A stretch of 64,000 bases of DNA from Metridium senile (taxonomy: Eukaryota > Cnidaria > Anthozoa > Actiniaria > Metridiidae). The stretch is from the NCBI GenBank assembly GCA_949775045.1, contig OX459108.1, forward strand, positions 1,997,631 through 2,061,630. The letters are read 5' to 3'. This document shows positions 1-10,201 of this stretch, piece by piece; the stretch's first letter is position 1, and each line of letters begins with the position of its first letter. Below the pieces are notes generated by a model. It saw only the letters and a program-made list of their open reading frames with translations, did no database searches and was not told where the DNA came from. Made by a program: the position numbers and the translations under genes.

Positions 1-330
1 TCTATTTAATATATCTAATAATTAATTTATTTATTTATGTACTTATTGATTTGCTCATTTATTTATATATTTAATTACATATTTATTTATTTATTTATCT
101 ATCTATTTATCTATTTTTTATTTATTTATGTATCTAATAATATATTTATTTATGTACTTATTGATTTGTTTATTTATTTATATATTCAATTACTTATTTA
201 TTTATTCATCTATTTACGTATCTATTTACGTATCTATTTACGTATCTATTTATTTATATATCTATTTACTTATTCATTTCATATACTTATTTATTTTAGA
301 CAAGATTATGTACAAATGTTTTCATTTTTG
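1..330. repeat. ATTT-rich tetranucleotide tract in AK9 intron
   Basis: Degenerate TTTA/TTTATCTA repeats run through nearly the whole stretch. The tract lies in the AK9 intron just downstream of exon 13. The long open frame on the plus strand here is only the low-complexity translation of this repeat. Confidence 0.8.
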
Positions 331-380
331 AATTGGCATACTCGCTTTCCTAGTTTTTGGTTAAAATCGTTTAGAAATAC

Positions 381-3300
381 CTTCCGTTTCTGCGGCATCC
401 TGTTCTACTCCTTCTGTCTTTTCGCTTACGCCTTCTCCTTCTGGCTTTTCGTCTTCTCCTTTTGTCTTTTCTGCCTCTTTTTTCCCGTCATCATCGTCTT
501 CATCTTCTTCTCCCGTTTTCTCAGATACTTCTACAATGAAAATTAAAAGTCGCTCCTAAGGAATGGAACTCACTGCCATCAACAATAAGAAACAGCAGCT
601 GTAATAAGCGAACGCGAAAAATGAAATTTCATCGTGCAACTCCGCCTACTACCGACTTCGCAGAATATCGAGAAGCGCAGCTTTAATTAGCGAACGCGAA
701 AAAGACAAATTCCATCGTGCAACTCCGCCTACTACCGACTCCGCAGAATATCGAGAAGCGCAGCTGTAATTAGCGAACGCGAAAAAGACAAATTCCATCG
801 TGCAACTCCGCCTTCTACCGACTTCGCAGAATATCGAGAAGCGCAGCTGTAATTAGCGAACGCGAACAAAAACAAAATTCCATCGTGCAACTCCGCCTGC
901 TACCGACTTTGTAGAATATCAAGAAGTGCAGCTGTAATTAGCGAACGTGAAAGAATCAAATCCCATCGTGCAACTCCGCCTACTACCGACTTTGTAGAAA
1001 ATCAAGAAGCGCAGCTGTAATTAGTGAACGCGAGAAAAGCAAATTCCATCGTGCAACTCCGCCTTCTACCGACCTCGCAGAATATCGAGAAGCGCAGCTG
1101 TAATTAGCGAACGCGAACAAAAACAAAATTCCATCGTGCCACTCCGCCTACTAACGACTTCGTAGAATATCAAGAAGCGCAGCTGTAATTAGCGAACGTG
1201 AAAAAGCTGAATTCCATCGTGCAACTCCGACCTCGCAGAATATCGAGAAGCGCAGCTGTAATTAGCGAACGCGAAAAAGCTGAATTCCATCGTGCAACTC
1301 CGCCTTCTACCGACCTCGCAGAATATCGAAAAGCGCAGCTGTAATTAGCGAAGGCAAAAAAAGCAAAAACCATCGTGTAACTCCGCCTATACGAAAAGGT
1401 TTTTAATGAAAAATGTCTAGAAAATTTCTAAAACATTTGCGATAAAAATATTGCCATTTTATTTTGGTCAACGTTCATGAGAACTGGTGTAAAGCCTATA
1501 GTAAACAAAAAAGAAACATGCTTGGTTTTATCGTATCTTTTCAAAAACGTTGTTCATAAGGAAGTCAAAATGGCGAAACATTTAGTAATGGTCTATTTTC
1601 TTTCGCGGTCATATGAAAATCACTCTAACCAGTGAAACAAAATTAAATAGTCAAATAGACACAAAAGAAAACAATGGAATTAGAGACTGCTAAGTTGTAT
1701 TAATATAATAGATGTTTCACGGGTTAAATGACTTCACTCCAATGACAACAACACTAATATTTTCGCTCTAAACAATCACAAACTATAATCTTACTTTCTT
1801 CTTCGTCATCACCTTGCTCTGCTTGCATAGTTTGTCTAGCAGCAGTAACTTTAGATATTGCCGACTGGATTGCCTCATCTTTGATCTCATCCAACATTTT
1901 CTTCTTCGCTGCTTCTCGTTTTGGCTTGATTAATTCGTCAATTGAAATTATCTACAAGAAATAGGAAGATTTACATCAAAGGTGCTTGCCATTACAAATT
2001 TTGTCAGCAACCTTTCTCACAACCTTTTTCCGTCGCGACATCCACAAGTTTTTTCATCCACTAGTTTCTATTTTTTACGGTGTTACAAATTTCATTCTAT
2101 TACCTATCGTTCATATCAAACACCGACGCAGCCTATACTAGTTTACTCGCTAGTTTCCATTCATATATATATTCTTACCTTTGCGTTATATTTCTTAGCA
2201 AGTTTCCGTGCCACTTCAGATTTCCCAGAATGGGGAGGCCCAAGTACGTACAGCTTACAAGGAGGTCGTGGTAGATGGGATGCTAGGTACGAGCGAGGAT
2301 TGCGTATAAACTGACCAAGAGACTCGGGCGATGACATGAGATATAATTTATCCAGGAAACTGAAAGAGGACAAGAGATTTTAGTATAAATACACAGGTGA
2401 TCATAGAAAATCGCGCGCGCTGATTGGTCTAAAAATTCACGTTATTTCTTGATTATAGCGTTTCGCGCGCTTTCAGAAATAAGAAATGGACAGTTTTTCT
2501 TCAAAAAAGCTGGTTATTTTTTACTTTTTGAAATAATCACATCAGTGTCTTTATACTAAAACAATTATAAACTGCACCTCAGGCTCAGTGAATATCGGTG
2601 AATAATAATATTGATTCGTTATAATCACCATCATCATCAACACCACCACCACAATCATTATCATCACTATTATTACCACCACCACCACCACTATCATTAT
2701 TACAACCACCATCATCACCATCATCTCCACCACCATCATAATCATCATCATTATCGGCACACCCATGATCATCACTATTATTATTACCACCATCATCACC
2801 ACTAACGTCATCACCATTAATTATCACCACTAATATCATACTCATCACCATCACCATCATCACCACCACCACTATCATCACCACCATCAAATTCTCACCT
2901 GACTGAATACTGTGCTAACCCTGGTACAATATTCCCATCTTTTAAAGAAACAGGACAATTCCTTCCCCATTTACTCCGACGCCATCGAAACTTAGGAGCC
3001 ACCATTTCTGCGGCGGCTAGCGTTCTCAGTAGATCGTCAGTATCTGTATCATCTGAGACCTCTTCTGAGTCGTCTCCTTGAAGTCGTAGTGGGACCAGCG
3101 CACGGTTTAGGACGAACGTGTTGAGTTTGATCATCAAAGACTGTGAGAAAATAATAAAAACTGGTTACTAATCATCATTAAAGGGCCATGGTCACTTAGG
3201 GACTTGTCAGAAATTAGCAGGGGGGGGGGGAGGGGGTGGAGTTTTGAAATGCAGTGATGAAAATTTCATGACCCTCCCAAAGTAAAGGATCATAATATCT

Positions 3301-6300
3301 TGACCCTACTCTATGTCCCAGTGTCTTCTTTTGCACAATCCTCTTTTTTCGTGGTTTATTATTTTGTGACCCTCCCTTTTTAGGTTCTTAAAAAGTGATG
3401 ACCCTCCCCCAGTTTCCACCCCCCCTCCCCCCTGCTAATTTCTGACAAGTCCCTTACCAGCATGCAACGCGCAAAAGATTATATTTCGAGGACCGTGAAA
3501 ATCGCACATTCAGGTATTTCTATATCTTCCCACGCTCTTACTAAATAATTTAGTGTTTTGTTTTATTTGTTTTCTCGTAATATGTCTGACTCCGAATGAA
3601 TTATTACATTCAAATCAAACTAAATTTCCTGGCCATCAACATCAACATCAACAATATCAACATCATCATCATAATCGTCATCATCATAACCATCATCATC
3701 ATTATATCACCATCTTCATAAAAGTCATCATTATCATTTATATATTCATTAAATAATTTCATTATTGTTGTTAGACTTTGCTTTCCCATTACCTTAAATA
3801 ATACTCTTGGACTCTCGTTTCCATCAAGTTCAATGAGTTTCTGAGGATCATGATCAGCCATGTAGTCCTGAAAATATAAGGCATTAAACATATTTATATG
3901 AAATAAAATCAAACTGCTACTGTGTAATAGTTCTTATTTAGAGACTATTATTCACTGTCAAAGACAAGTAAAGTTGTAATGAGGTATTGTTTCCTTTTGT
4001 ATTTGATGTTGAATGAGTGACATAGGCCTCGTCTACACGAATCCGATCCGGTTGAAACCGCATAGAAATATTTGCGTCCACACGAATCCGCGTATCCGGA
4101 GAATTCAAGTAAAAGTATGTGGTTTCGGTGACCGGATTCACTGGATTCATGTGGACGATAGACCGATTCGCATCAAAAAGTATGCGGTTTCAAAAGTATC
4201 CAGATCCGTGTAGACGGGGTCATAGAAATGCCAAATGGTTGCCCCTGGTAACTATTTTGTTTCTATTTCATTGTTTCAGTGTATTCGTTCTATTACCTCT
4301 AGTGATCTCAGGACCATGTCTTTGTATAGTTTAATACTGGATGTAATATTCTGTGGTAGGTCTTCTGGTCTTGTTACTAGTCTTGCTAACAGTTCTGGTC
4401 CAATCTCTTCTCTTTCATCCTCCTCCTAGTAACAACAACAAGTGGAACAAAGTTAGCATGATCATGGTATTGTGTTGTTATTATTGTCGTATCAGAAATG
4501 CCATATACATATAATAACAAGTGCAAGATGTACAAGTCATTATCATATGTAATAACTAATCTATTTAATAATAATAATAATGTATTTCTTCAGCGCATTC
4601 CATAATATCTCAATGCTCTTACAAATATCAATTACAGAATAAATAAAAAAGAAGATTTTAAGACATTGTCCATAAACTTTGTTCAAATAAATAGACTTAT
4701 TTGCTCCTGACTTACTGGATATTCTATTTCTTCTTCCATGTTAGCATCCTCTTCATCTTCTTCTGCATCGTCGTCATCTCCCTCTTCTTCTTCCTCACCT
4801 ACATCATCTAAAGAAATGTCTTGTTGTCCTGGTGTGTATTCGCTTTTGGTGTAAACGATGCCGGTAAGGGGATCTAGTTTTTGTTCTCTTCTTCTTGATT
4901 CAAGATCTTTATCAGGGATCTTTGGATAGACAGTAGATGTTACAATCAAAAATGAACATGTGAGCTGCGTTGTGTGCAAAATAATTAACGTAGAGGTAGT
5001 GAGTGCGTGTCTGAGTCTCCCCAATTAGCCACTGGCTAAATACATTGAGACGTTAAAAAAGTGATTTATTTTTATTTTTTTTAATCAGTAATGATGATGA
5101 TAATGGTGGTGGTGGTGATGGTGATGATGATGGTGGTGATGATGATGATGGTGGTGGTGATGATGATGTTGGTGATGATGATGATGGTGGTGGTGATAGG
5201 GATAATAGTGGTTATGATCATGATGATGGTTATCATGATGGTGATGATGATGATGATGGTGGTGGTGGTGATGATGTCATGGTGGTGATGGTGATGATAG
5301 GGATGATGGTGGTGATGATGATAATCTGATAGTGACGACGATGATGAGGGTGATAGGGATGATAGTGGTGATGATGATGATGGTGATAGGGATGATGGTG
5401 ATGATCAAGATGATGGTGATGATGGTGACGATGATGATGACAATAATGGTACTGATGATGATGGTTATCATGATGGTGGTGGTGATGATGATGATGGTGG
5501 TGATGATGATGACAATTATAATGGTACTGATGATGATGATTATCATGATGATTATGAATATAATATATTCACGCGCCTTTAGCTTGTGATCATATATGCT
5601 GATAAAACAGAGCTGCTCATGAATGTCAAAAATATTACTAACAAATACAAGCTACCATCATGTTTACCTTGACATTGATGACAAAGTCGGGGGTCATAGG
5701 TAGATTCTTGACCAGTTCTAGTTGATCAGCCAGTGATAACCAGTCCTCAGAAAGAGATGGAAACCCATCTAGTATGTATCCTAAAGGAATAATTTGTTAG
5801 AGGTAGTAGTAGTTATTATAATTCTGGCTTGAACTACATTATATGATTCTGTCTGGGTTCGACACCCAATGTCAACAAACTTTACACCCATTTGTTAAAG
5901 TTTACAGATGCATTGAGGCCAGACATGCACAATATAAAAAATCTAAGATAATATCAATTGTTATTATTTGCACTTGATTTCAATATGTAATTATTTTCAT
6001 TAGTCCATTTTCAAGATGTAGAAAAATTGATAGCCATTTTCCAAGTAACAGGTTCCCATTTAAATCTGTACTTTCCCATTTAAATCTGTACTTATGAAAA
6101 TTTTGTTGATGTGTGCTAAACACACAGATCAACCAATCAGAGAAGTTCACTTCAGAAATAATATACTCTGATTGGTTGATCTGTGTGCTTAGCACACATC
6201 AACACAATTTGCATAAGTACAGATTTGAATGGGAACCTGTTAAGTGTATTTACTGAACTAAGTCTGACCGGCCTAGACAGACTGTTTGATAGTCAAATGC

Positions 6301-9300
6301 TCCAGTTACAATTTTGAAATGTGGATATTGCTCATTTCAGGTTAAAACCGGGTTTGCTTTATCCATGGTCATGGTGGACAAATGGTAAAACAATGAAAAC
6401 AGCCTATATCGGCAGAATCTCTCATTTTCTTGTCAGAAATCACAACGAGAGAGTCAACCTACACAGGGAAGTTATAAGCAACTATAGACCAACAAATGAG
6501 AACTTACCATGATGCTGTACTTCTGGTGAATTGATTTTCTCCATCAATAGTTTTGCAGCCAGTTCTTCTGGGATTGCTTCACCACGTTGGAGAATTTCTT
6601 GGGCCTTATTATATAATCAAAACCATCAGTATTATAATAATGTAAATAATAGATAAAAAGATCACACAACAACAAAAAATGTAGGTTATCAGAGTTAATG
6701 GTGAAAGTTATTAAAATGTATAAAAATTAATTCTAAATGGTTAACACCTTATAGTTTCTTAATTTGTTATAAGATTTAGACTATATATCACTCAACCAGA
6801 AACATAAATTATGTTGATATTTAATGTACTTTATACTTTAATTTATGCCTGGGAGAAACATAATCATCATTTTGTAGGTTAATATATTTCTGATACCTTT
6901 ATTCCATGTTCTGTCTGCATTTCAATGGCCATGTTCAACACTTCCAACCCTATAAGCATATTATCCACATCAATTGAACTATTCAGAAATAATTACAGTG
7001 CGACTCGCCGTACCGTAGTCACCTACACAAACTTTTGATGAATTTTTGACATTATTTTGACATTTTTTCATCTCAATTGGACCAATTACAGACATCAAAA
7101 TATCTAAAGTCTCCGCCTTTGAACGATATTAACTCCGTCTCTCGATATAAACTCCGCCTCTCGATATAAACGTGTATATGATTGGTCCGATTGAGATAAA
7201 AAAATGTCAAAATAATGTCAAAAATTTATCAAATGTTTTTGTAAGTGACGTACGGTACGGCGAGTCGCACTGTAAATATATGGTAACATATAGTAATACT
7301 TGATTCTAATGCACATTTAGCAGCTATATAGGCATCCTCGGGAACCCAGGGGTAATCTTCTGTCGCTCGTTTCTAGCTCACAGAAAAAATACCCCTGGGA
7401 ACATAGTCTGTTGGAGCTTGTTCCGGAAGTCAAAATTTAGCTCTTTCCTGATTGGTCAACCTCAGCGGGTTAAGATATGAAAATCATATCATAATATGAT
7501 AACCATTCAAACTATTCTTTAACGACTTCCTTTGAATGGTTATCTTGATTTTCATTGTTCGACCAATCAGGAAAGAGCTGGATTTTGACTTCCGGAACAA
7601 GCTCCAACAGACTACGTCCCCAGGGTTTTTTTCTGGGAGTGAGAAACGAGTGGCAGAAGATTACCCCTGGGTCCCCCAGGATGCTATGTAGGTGTCTTAC
7701 CATTTATAAGTTCACATTTCCACACTTTAGACAAATTCTTTGCCAATGTTGACTTTCCACATCCCTATTTAACAAAGAAAACATTAATTACAGTGCGAAT
7801 CGAAAAACTGTGGGCACACAGAAATATTTTAGAAATCATTTATTGTTTGTTGAGCAACTCACACAGAACTCTAACTACAAAAGGTTTATCATACTACACA
7901 TCAGTCAAACTTCTTGAGGTGATATAGTTGTATGCGAGTTGTTCAATAAACGATTTCTAAAATATTTCTGGGTGCCCATGGTTTTTTGATTCGCACTGTA
8001 ATATTTCTTAAGCACATCTTTTAGAAAAACTTAATTATTTTTGGAATAATAGCTGTCTTTAATGACATTTTTCAGCCTGGGAAATTGTTGTCAATTTATA
8101 CCTGGTGCTTGATGGCCCCCTTACATGGTAGTACTAATGAACGACAGCTAGTACATTTGTCACACAGTGTCACGCGGAAGGGGTCACCAAGCATCAAGCA
8201 TAAATTAATACCCACAGAAAACAATATCATAGCTTGAGAAAACAGACATTCTATATCACTCTAAAATCTATATAAGGTGGATGTTAAAGATCCTGTTGTG
8301 CTATTTGCAAAGAGTAGGGCATTAATGTCCCAGGGTACCACAGTCAGGCGATCGTGTTGTAAACACCGCCTCCGTTTCACAAATGCCTCCAGCATAAATA
8401 AAAAATATACACTTTACCGAGTATCAAATAAAAAAATAAATAAAAAGAAAGTCTGTTTGCTGGGCTATAAACTCCATGTTCTTGACAAGAATTATGTTCT
8501 AGCTGTATGCTCACAATGCCTTTCTTCAAGCATCCTCGGGAACCCAGAGGTATTCTTCTGTCGCTCGTTTCTCGCTTCCACAACATATACCCATGGGAAC
8601 GTAGTCTGTTGGAGCTTGTTCCGGAAATCAAAATTCAGCTCTTTCCTGATTGGTCAAGATAACCATTCAAAGAAAGTCGTTAAATAAGTTTGAACTTTGA
8701 CTTCCGGAACAAGCTCCAACAGACTAGGTTCCCAGGGGTATATGTTGTGGAAGCAAGAAACGAGCGACAGAAGAATACCCCTGGGTTCCCGAGGATGTTC
8801 TTCAAGGAAATTGGCCCTTCACATCTGACATTCACTGAGTGAGCACTGAATTATATGCAAGAATATATAACTCACCGGCTTTCCAATAATGATAAAACAT
8901 GTCGGCTTCGAGTTCAAATACTGCCTTTCAGCCTGTAATAAAATACATAAAAATAATTAAGTTAGTCGTACCTATTATCGCGCACATCCTATTATCGTGC
9001 TTTTCGTAAAAAATAATATATATCTTCTAAAGAACTGCTTCAAAATTAATTAAAACAATTATGGCTGCTTATTTTGTTGCTACCAACTTGTTTGGTCCGC
9101 TTTTTTCAATAAACTTTTACGCAGAATAGAAGATATATTATTATTTTTTACGAAAAGCACGATAATAGGATGTGTGCGATAATAGGTACAACTACCTTAC
9201 AATAAACTGACAATAGAAAACATTGACTAGGATAAGCAAAATACATACGTAAGTTGTACATTTTGTAGTCTTTACTCGATAACAATATAATGTATAAATT

Positions 9301-9690
9301 CCTGCAGAATTCTTTAGTTTTATTTATCAAAATACTCAACTAAAAAACTACAACAGTATGAATGTTGTATGAATAAAGTTACATGTAGATTGTTATATTT
9401 TAAAACTATGTGTCCAATGGAAACGCTTTCAACTGTGGGTTGAAAATCTCTGCAGGACCTCAAAGAAACATAGTATAAAAGCTTTAAACTCTAACTGACA
9501 CAGCAAAAGTCACATCTACTTAGAAAAACTACAAGATTTAGAATAACATGTATCTTAAAAAGACAAATTACTAAAAAAGTTGTTACGAAGTTCGTAATTT
9601 TCGCAAGAAGCAAGTCAGGAAAACATGTATTATTTTTCACAAAAATACTTGATAAAAATGAAATACCTTATCTTCGTTGAATGGATCCAT
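381..9690 (-). CDS. AK9: Adenylate kinase 9 (AK9), 5' part, 13 exons, runs off left edge
   Basis: AK9 is a large multi-domain nucleoside mono/diphosphate kinase, linked to cilia in vertebrates. Exons on the minus strand: 9667-9690, 8876-8932, 7701-7764, 6897-6949, 6508-6604, 5668-5780, 4716-4919, 4297-4425, 3793-3867, 2899-3140, 2179-2359, 1795-1951, 381-530. All junctions are GT-AG and all phases agree (1,546 nt, about 515 codons). The start ATG at 9690 gives MDPFNEDK. A first P-loop, GKPGCGKST, is split by intron 2. GYILDGFP and TPDFVINVK follow, then an acidic linker (4716-4919). Exon 10 holds RWRRSKWGRNCPVSLKDGN, a block I recall as typical of AK9. A second P-loop, GPPHSGKSE, is in exon 11, and exons 12-13 form a charged linker. 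The order matches vertebrate AK9 from its N-terminus. The later kinase domains lie beyond the window. No break was seen. Confidence 0.93.
590..1375. repeat. 83-bp minisatellite, about 10 units, in AK9 intron 12
   Basis: Tandem units of about 83-85 bp contain GCAGCTGTAATTAGCGAACG, CCATCGTGCAACTCCGCCT and CAGAATATCGAGAAG. GCAGCT-type starts recur near 594, 677, 760, 843, 929, 1013, 1096, 1181, 1250 and 1336, and one unit is shortened to about 69 bp. It is rich in CpG compared with its AT-rich surroundings. 1376-1794 is intron with nothing recognised. Confidence 0.85.
2040..2160. repeat. Single monomer of a dispersed satellite/MITE family
   Basis: The stretch contains TTTTTTACGGTGTTACAAAT, ACCGACGCAGCCTATACTAG and TTTACTCGCTAGTTTCCAT. 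The same sequence forms a four-unit array at 60017-60372 and occurs once in each 3.2-kb unit (for example 21870-21945). A fragment lies at 12670-12695. It sits in AK9 intron 11 next to the exon 11 splice donor. Confidence 0.75.
2625..2890. repeat. CAT/CAC trinucleotide microsatellite, AK9 intron 10
   Basis: An imperfect (CAY)n tract ends only a few bases from the splice donor of AK9 exon 10 (exon edge at 2899). Histidine-rich or methionine-rich translations here are artefacts of the repeat. Confidence 0.85.
3199..3453. mobile_element. Foldback MITE, TTA target duplication (PIF/Harbinger-like)
   Basis: Inverted ends GGGACTTGTCAGAAATTAGC and its complement enclose 255 bp. Both ends are followed inward by long G and C runs respectively. 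TTA at 3196-3198 and 3454-3456 flanks it, the 3-bp duplication known for PIF/Harbinger elements. It has no coding capacity and lies in AK9 intron 9. Confidence 0.75.
3640..3745. repeat. CAT microsatellite, AK9 intron 9
   Basis: Imperfect (CAT/CAA)n near AK9 exon 9 (3793-3867). The open frames across it are repeat translation. Confidence 0.75.
4026..4220. mobile_element. Foldback MITE with CGTCTACACG ends
   Basis: The inverted ends read GCCTCGTCTACACG on the left and, reverse-complemented, ACCCCGTCTACACG on the right, with matching inner arms around GGTTGAAACCGCATA. CATAG occurs on both sides (4021-4025, 4221-4225) and may be the target duplication. It lies in AK9 intron 8. The superfamily is not assigned. 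Confidence 0.65.
5085..5550. repeat. GAT/GGT trinucleotide microsatellite, AK9 intron 6
   Basis: About 460 bp of imperfect (GATGGT)n/(GAT)n between AK9 exons 6 and 7. Methionine/valine- and isoleucine/threonine-rich open frames on both strands come from the repeat. Confidence 0.9.
6048..6240. mobile_element. TA-flanked foldback MITE (intact 193-bp copy)
   Basis: Ends ACAGGTTCCCATTTAAATCT and complement are flanked by TA (6046-6047, 6241-6242), as in Tc1/mariner-type MITEs. The arms contain GTTGATGTGTGCTAAACACA and GATCAACCAATCAGAG with the inverted counterparts. A second copy at 57360-58287 carries another element nested in it; this copy shows the empty site. It lies in AK9 intron 5. Confidence 0.85.
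6996..7272. mobile_element. TA-flanked foldback MITE, CAGTGCGACTCG ends
   Basis: Inverted ends CAGTGCGACTCGCCGTACC and complement, with arms containing TTTTTGACATTATTTTGACA. TA duplicates lie at 6994-6995 and 7273-7274. 277 bp, non-coding, AK9 intron 3. Confidence 0.85.
7333..7683. mobile_element. Foldback MITE of the CATCCTCGGG family, 9-bp target duplication
   Basis: Long inverted arms start CATCCTCGGGAACCCAGGGG and contain GTTGGAGCTTGTTCCGGAAG. The 9-bp flanks CTATATAGG (7324-7332) and CTATGTAGG (7684-7692) differ at one base. 351 bp; the right flank lies 9 bp from AK9 exon 3 (7701). The same family occurs at 8531-8797 and 12969-13078. A 9-bp duplication is typical of Mutator-like elements, but no transposase is seen. 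Confidence 0.85.
7791..7998. mobile_element. TA-flanked foldback MITE, CAGTGCGAATCG ends
   Basis: Ends CAGTGCGAATCGAAAAACTG and complement, with arms including ATATTTTAGAAATCATTTAT. TA lies at 7789-7790 and 7999-8000. 208 bp, AK9 intron 2. It shares the CAGTGCGA start with the element at 6996-7272, so the two may be mobilised by related transposases. Confidence 0.85.
8531..8797. mobile_element. Foldback MITE of the CATCCTCGGG family, perfect 9-bp duplication
   Basis: Arms begin CATCCTCGGGAACCCAGAGG and contain CTGTTGGAGCTTGTTCCGGA. The flanks TTCTTCAAG at 8522-8530 and 8798-8806 are identical. 267 bp, AK9 intron 2. It confirms the 9-bp duplication length of this family. Confidence 0.9.
8965..9192. 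mobile_element. TA-flanked foldback MITE, GTACCTATTATCGC ends
   Basis: Inverted arms read GTCGTACCTATTATCGCGCA and, near the other end, the complement of GTTGTACCTATTATCGCACA, with matching inner stretches GTGCTTTTCGTAAAAAATAA. TA lies on both sides. 228 bp in AK9 intron 1. Confidence 0.8.
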
Positions 9691-9816
9691 TGCTAAAGTA
9701 TCCAAGGTGTGATTATCGGGGATTCTGATAGTGTTTTAGATAGTTCTTAAAGCAATTTTTTATCAATCCATTTTACGCCATATTCAGCCTTCGCTGGCGC
9801 TCAGTTACTTGAGCAA

Positions 9817-9830
9817 GTTGTCTTGGTAAC
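9817..9830. promoter_or_regulatory. Candidate RFX X-box
   Basis: GTTGTCTTGGTAAC is an imperfect inverted repeat that fits the 14-nt X-box pattern RYYNYYWWRRNRAC at every position. RFX factors use this site to drive ciliary genes. It lies 127 bp upstream of the AK9 ATG, a usual distance for such sites. A single motif match can arise by chance. Confidence 0.55.
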
Positions 9831-10075
9831 AAGATTGTTTTGCACTGTCGTCCGTGACAAAGAAGTAGACTGGTAAATAGTCTCTACAAATCTGCAAATA
9901 AAATGCAATTTAAAAAAAAAAAAGTTGGATAATATTTAACTTTTTAAATAGAATATCGAATAAACTATATTTTTTGATACTTTGCTGTGAAAAGTTCCAC
10001 AAAAATAAATAACATTGATATTTTAATAATTAAATTTGCATTTTGTACCGATTTTGGGTTCCCTGTGGCTATCGG

Positions 10076-10083
10076 TGACGTCA
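10076..10083. promoter_or_regulatory. Candidate CRE (CREB/ATF site)
   Basis: TGACGTCA, a perfect 8-bp palindrome, lies 119 bp upstream of the CXorf65-like ATG at 10202. It matches the full CREB/ATF site. Function is inferred from position only. Confidence 0.45.
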
Positions 10084-10201
10084 CATCTTCATTGACAAAA
10101 TTCGCCATGTAATTTTTTTCATTTTCTTTTTTGCAAATTTTTGCAAAATTTATATCTTTATTGCAAGGAAGTTAAGTCAACGTCAGCAAGAAAGATTCAA
10201 G

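Larger units (their letters stand above)
9691..10201. promoter_or_regulatory. Divergent (bidirectional) promoter region, AK9 / CXorf65-like
   Basis: This 511-bp region separates the start codons of AK9 (minus) and the CXorf65-like gene (plus), so their promoters must lie here or overlap. It holds an X-box match at 9817-9830 and a perfect CRE at 10076-10083. No clear TATA box was chosen because the region is generally AT-rich. Transcription starts cannot be placed from sequence alone. Confidence 0.65.

Noticed and set aside
37..546. 169-codon plus-strand open frame
   Set aside because: It is translation of an ATTT repeat running into the antisense of AK9 exon 13, which is the supported coding feature here.
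590..1375. CRISPR-like regular repeats
   Set aside because: Units are contiguous and about 83 bp with no unique spacers, and the locus is a eukaryotic intron.
8040..8220. Possible further MITE with GGTGCTTGATGG / CCAAGCATC arms
   Set aside because: The arms are short and diverged and no target duplication could be found.
8277..8687. 136-codon frame
   Set aside because: It runs through the arm of the MITE at 8531-8797 and has no domain or splice support.
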